Shown here piece after piece: positions 15,047 to 16,895 of a DNA stretch of 16,895 nucleotides. The position numbers were made by a program, and so were the translations under genes. A model generated the notes under the pieces. It was not told where the DNA came from. It did not search any database and was given only the letters and a program-made list of their open reading frames with translations. The DNA lies in the NCBI GenBank assembly GCA_023415815.1, contig JAEZJL010000328.1:1-16895 (forward strand), in the 5' to 3' direction. Within the stretch, counting starts at the first letter, position 1; each line of letters starts with the position of its first letter. The DNA is from Bacillota bacterium. Lineage in GTDB: Bacteria; Bacillota; Clostridia; Acetivibrionales; DTU013.

Positions 15047-16009
15047 ATGCGGGAAATATTATTGCAGGATTTAAACAGGAAACTGACTTTAAGATATGCT
15101 TATCAAAAGGTGGTACTGAACAGCAGAGGAGAGGCCGAAGATTACATATTCCTTAATATGAACCGCGCTTACGAGGAAATGACCGGCCATAAAAAAGAGA
15201 ATATTCTTGGTAAAAGGATATCAGAAATATTTCCCGGGGCAAAAGCAGGCTTTGATTGGGTGAGCTTTTATGGAAATGTGGCAATGACCGGGACTACGCG
15301 GGAAATCATAAGGTATATAGACGTCCTCGGATGCTGGAGCAAAATCACGGTTTTTTCACCCGAGCAGGAATACTTTGTCACTGTCTTCCAGGACATTACC
15401 TTCGAGAAGGCGAAGGAATGGACGCATCATCAGAAGGGTCAGGACGACGAGGGCTATAAAGTCAACATGGTCCACAGCCTTCTGGCTCCCTTATTTGAGA
15501 AAAACCCGGAGGCGGAGGAGCATGCCGGAAGGGTAAAGGAATACTGCCGCGCAATCGCCGGAGAACTGAGCTTTTCCCCCAAGGAAACAAATGAGCTGTC
15601 ACTTTTCGCAATGCTGCATGACATAGGCAAGGTGGGAATTCAGTCGAGCATACTGCAGAAGCCCAGCCCGCTGAGTCCTGAGGAATGGCAGGAGATGAAG
15701 CGCCACCCCGAAATAGGATACCGCATCGTCCGGAATACGCCCCATATCTCTTCTGTCGCCGAATACGTCCTCTCTCATCATGAGCGCTGGGACGGCCTAG
15801 GATATCCGAGAGGTCTTAAAGGAAAAAACATTCCATTGATGTGCCACATTCTTGCCGTGGCCGACGCCTACGATGCAATGACAAACGACAGGGTTTACCG
15901 GAAGGCTTTGAGCAGAGAGGAAGCCCTGGCGGAATTGAAAAGGAACGCCGGTACGCAATTCCACAGGGAAATTGTCAATTTGTTCATTAAGATAATATCA
16001 CGTATCTGA
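15047..16009 (+). CDS. PAS-HD-GYP protein, predicted cyclic-di-GMP phosphodiesterase
   Basis: Predicted cytoplasmic signalling enzyme: a PAS sensor followed by an HD-GYP hydrolase that would degrade cyclic di-GMP. In 320 residues, the PAS domain covers about 10-120 (DYIFLNMNRAYEEMTGHKKE, ending VFQDITFEKAKE). HD-GYP covers about 140-315. Metal-site residues are visible: His159, the HDIGK motif (191-195), His220, His244-His245, and DGLGYP (249-254). The downstream DAYDAMTNDRVYRKAL block is intact, so activity is plausible. No transmembrane helix is seen, so the signal is probably cytoplasmic. ATG 15047 has AAAGGA about 9 nt upstream. It is divergent from the XRE gene and overlaps the tail of def by 12 bp. 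The PAS ligand is unknown. Confidence 0.9.
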   Translation: MREILLQDLNRKLTLRYAYQKVVLNSRGEAEDYIFLNMNRAYEEMTGHKKENILGKRISEIFPGAKAGFDWVSFYGNVAMTGTTREIIRYIDVLGCWSKITVFSPEQEYFVTVFQDITFEKAKEWTHHQKGQDDEGYKVNMVHSLLAPLFEKNPEAEEHAGRVKEYCRAIAGELSFSPKETNELSLFAMLHDIGKVGIQSSILQKPSPLSPEEWQEMKRHPEIGYRIVRNTPHISSVAEYVLSHHERWDGLGYPRGLKGKNIPLMCHILAVADAYDAMTNDRVYRKALSREEALAELKRNAGTQFHREIVNLFIKIISRI

Positions 16010-16459
16010 ATCGATGAATTCAGTAACCTTGTCAATAAAAAGAACTCCGTCAAGATGGTCCAGTTCATGACAGAGGCACTTTGCCAGATCGCCTTCCCCT
16101 GAAATAAAGAATTCCTTTCCTTCCTCATCCAGAGCCTTTACCTTGACTTCCGCGGGCCTTGTCAGTTTGCCCCATTTACCCGGTACGCTCAGACAGCCTT
16201 CAATTACCTCCTGGCTGCCTTTAGCCTCTACAATTTCGGGGTTTATCAGATTCACGAGGCCGTCGCCCATATCGATTACCACCAGGCGCTTGAGTATTCC
16301 GACCTGCGGGGCGGCAAGGCCTGCGCCGTTATCCGTATTATACATGGTATCGGCCATATCCTTGAGAAGCCCCAGTATTTTAATATCGATCTTTTCTACC
16401 GCTTTGCTTCTTTTTCTTAATATATCGTCTTCAAGAGTCCTGATATTCCTTAAAGCCAT
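15998..16459 (-). CDS. def: Peptide deformylase
   Basis: Metalloenzyme that removes the N-formyl group from nascent proteins at the ribosome exit. With 153 residues it is full length. The three family motifs are intact: GAGLAAPQVG (45-54), EGCLSVPG (87-94, metal ligand Cys89) and HELDHLDG (131-138, His131, catalytic Glu132, His135). ATG 16459 has AGGAGG 7 nt upstream. It follows the rodA-like gene by 46 nt on the same strand, so both may be co-transcribed. Its last 12 bases overlap the convergent HD-GYP gene, and I see no terminator hairpin at the junction. Confidence 0.96.
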   Translation of the reverse strand: MALRNIRTLEDDILRKRSKAVEKIDIKILGLLKDMADTMYNTDNGAGLAAPQVGILKRLVVIDMGDGLVNLINPEIVEAKGSQEVIEGCLSVPGKWGKLTRPAEVKVKALDEEGKEFFISGEGDLAKCLCHELDHLDGVLFIDKVTEFIDSDT

Positions 16460-16505
16460 TGCAAAGCCTCCTTATCTGCCGTCCTTCCGACGCTGTCCGG
16501 CGTAT

Positions 16506-16895
16506 TTATTGCGAGCTGTTGAAGATGGTGCGCTTGCGGCGCATCGAAACGCTGAGCAGGACGCCCAGCGAAATAAAGTTTGTTACAAGTGCGGAGCCGC
16601 CCTGGCTGACAAACGGAAGCGGAATCCCGGTAACGGGCAGCACACCTACGTTCATTCCTATGTTCTCTATAAAATGGAAGCCAAGCATAGCCGTGATGCC
16701 GATAACCATGAAGCTTCCGTATTGATCCCTGGAGTTCCTGGCGATATACATGCATCTGAACAGTATGAAAAATGCCAGCGCCAGCACCAGCATACAGCCG
16801 ATAAAGCCCAACTCCTCTCCGATCACTGAGAATATGAAATCGTTCTGCTTCTCAGGTACGTTGTAGCTGTTTGCCAGCGAACTGCTGTTCTGTGT
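16506..16895 (-). CDS. rodA: RodA/FtsW-family (SEDS) protein, C-terminal part (cut by right window edge)
   Basis: C-terminal 129 residues of a SEDS peptidoglycan glycosyltransferase; the start lies beyond base 16895. The frame stays open to the edge and reads NVPEKQNDFIFSVIGEELG, the conserved block with the functional Asp, then two or three hydrophobic helices. VLPVTGIPLPFVSQGGSAL and a short basic tail follow. The LPVTGIPLPF wording is closer to RodA than to the FtsW in this window (PPTGVSLPFFSSGG), so a role in cell elongation is inferred. It lies upstream of def in the same direction. Confidence 0.88.
   Translation of the reverse strand, partial: TQNSSSLANSYNVPEKQNDFIFSVIGEELGFIGCMLVLALAFFILFRCMYIARNSRDQYGSFMVIGITAMLGFHFIENIGMNVGVLPVTGIPLPFVSQGGSALVTNFISLGVLLSVSMRRKRTIFNSSQ

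Noticed and set aside
1..16895. Mobile element, CRISPR array, tRNA or rRNA
   Set aside because: No transposase or integrase motifs, no terminal inverted repeats, no regularly spaced repeat array of CRISPR size and no tRNA or rRNA gene features were seen on reading the window.

Overview
The window is the division and cell-wall (dcw) cluster of a Gram-positive, low-to-mid GC anaerobe-type Firmicute, most probably a member of the Clostridia. The basis is the gene order, a small basic protein (Sbp family) gene beside ftsA, a MurE with the meso-diaminopimelate motif, a class B penicillin-binding protein (PBP) with two PASTA domains, and strong GGAGG-type ribosome binding sites before nearly every gene. 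I cannot name a genus. I see no transposase, integrase, CRISPR array, tRNA or rRNA.

Layout. From about 14.4 kb down to base 1, everything lies on the minus strand in one long head-to-tail series: mraZ, rsmH, an ftsL-like gene, a division PBP (ftsI/spoVD type), murE, murF, mraY, ftsW/spoVE, murA, ftsQ/divIB, sbp, ftsA and ftsZ. The ftsZ gene is cut by the left edge. The series begins at a good sigma-A-type promoter just downstream of a terminator. Three 10-bp-phased AAAGTGGT boxes follow it and look like the MraZ operator. Internal promoter candidates lie before ftsA, before ftsZ and, more weakly, before the PBP gene. murD and murG, often found next to ftsW, are not in this cluster.

Upstream of mraZ is a divergent pair: a small XRE-family regulator (minus strand) and a PAS-HD-GYP protein (plus strand, predicted cyclic-di-GMP phosphodiesterase). 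They share a 238-bp intergenic region with an 18-bp inverted repeat and plausible divergent promoters. At the right end, on the minus strand, are peptide deformylase (def), whose tail overlaps the HD-GYP gene by 12 bp, and the C-terminal part of a RodA-type SEDS polymerase cut by the right edge.

How it works together. MurA, MurE, MurF and MraY make the UDP-muramyl-pentapeptide precursor and lipid I. FtsW polymerises glycan from lipid II and the class B PBP crosslinks it. FtsL and FtsQ form the membrane scaffold that activates FtsW and the PBP. FtsA tethers FtsZ filaments to the membrane. MraZ and RsmH are the conserved regulator and 16S rRNA methyltransferase at the head of the operon.

Most of the window is an ordinary dcw cluster. 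The parts worth a second look are non-coding: the phased boxes in front of mraZ, a 343-nt purine-rich and hairpin-containing gap between rsmH and ftsL, an 18-bp tandem repeat before ftsZ, and the XRE/HD-GYP intergenic region. I found no convincing evidence of an entirely new system.
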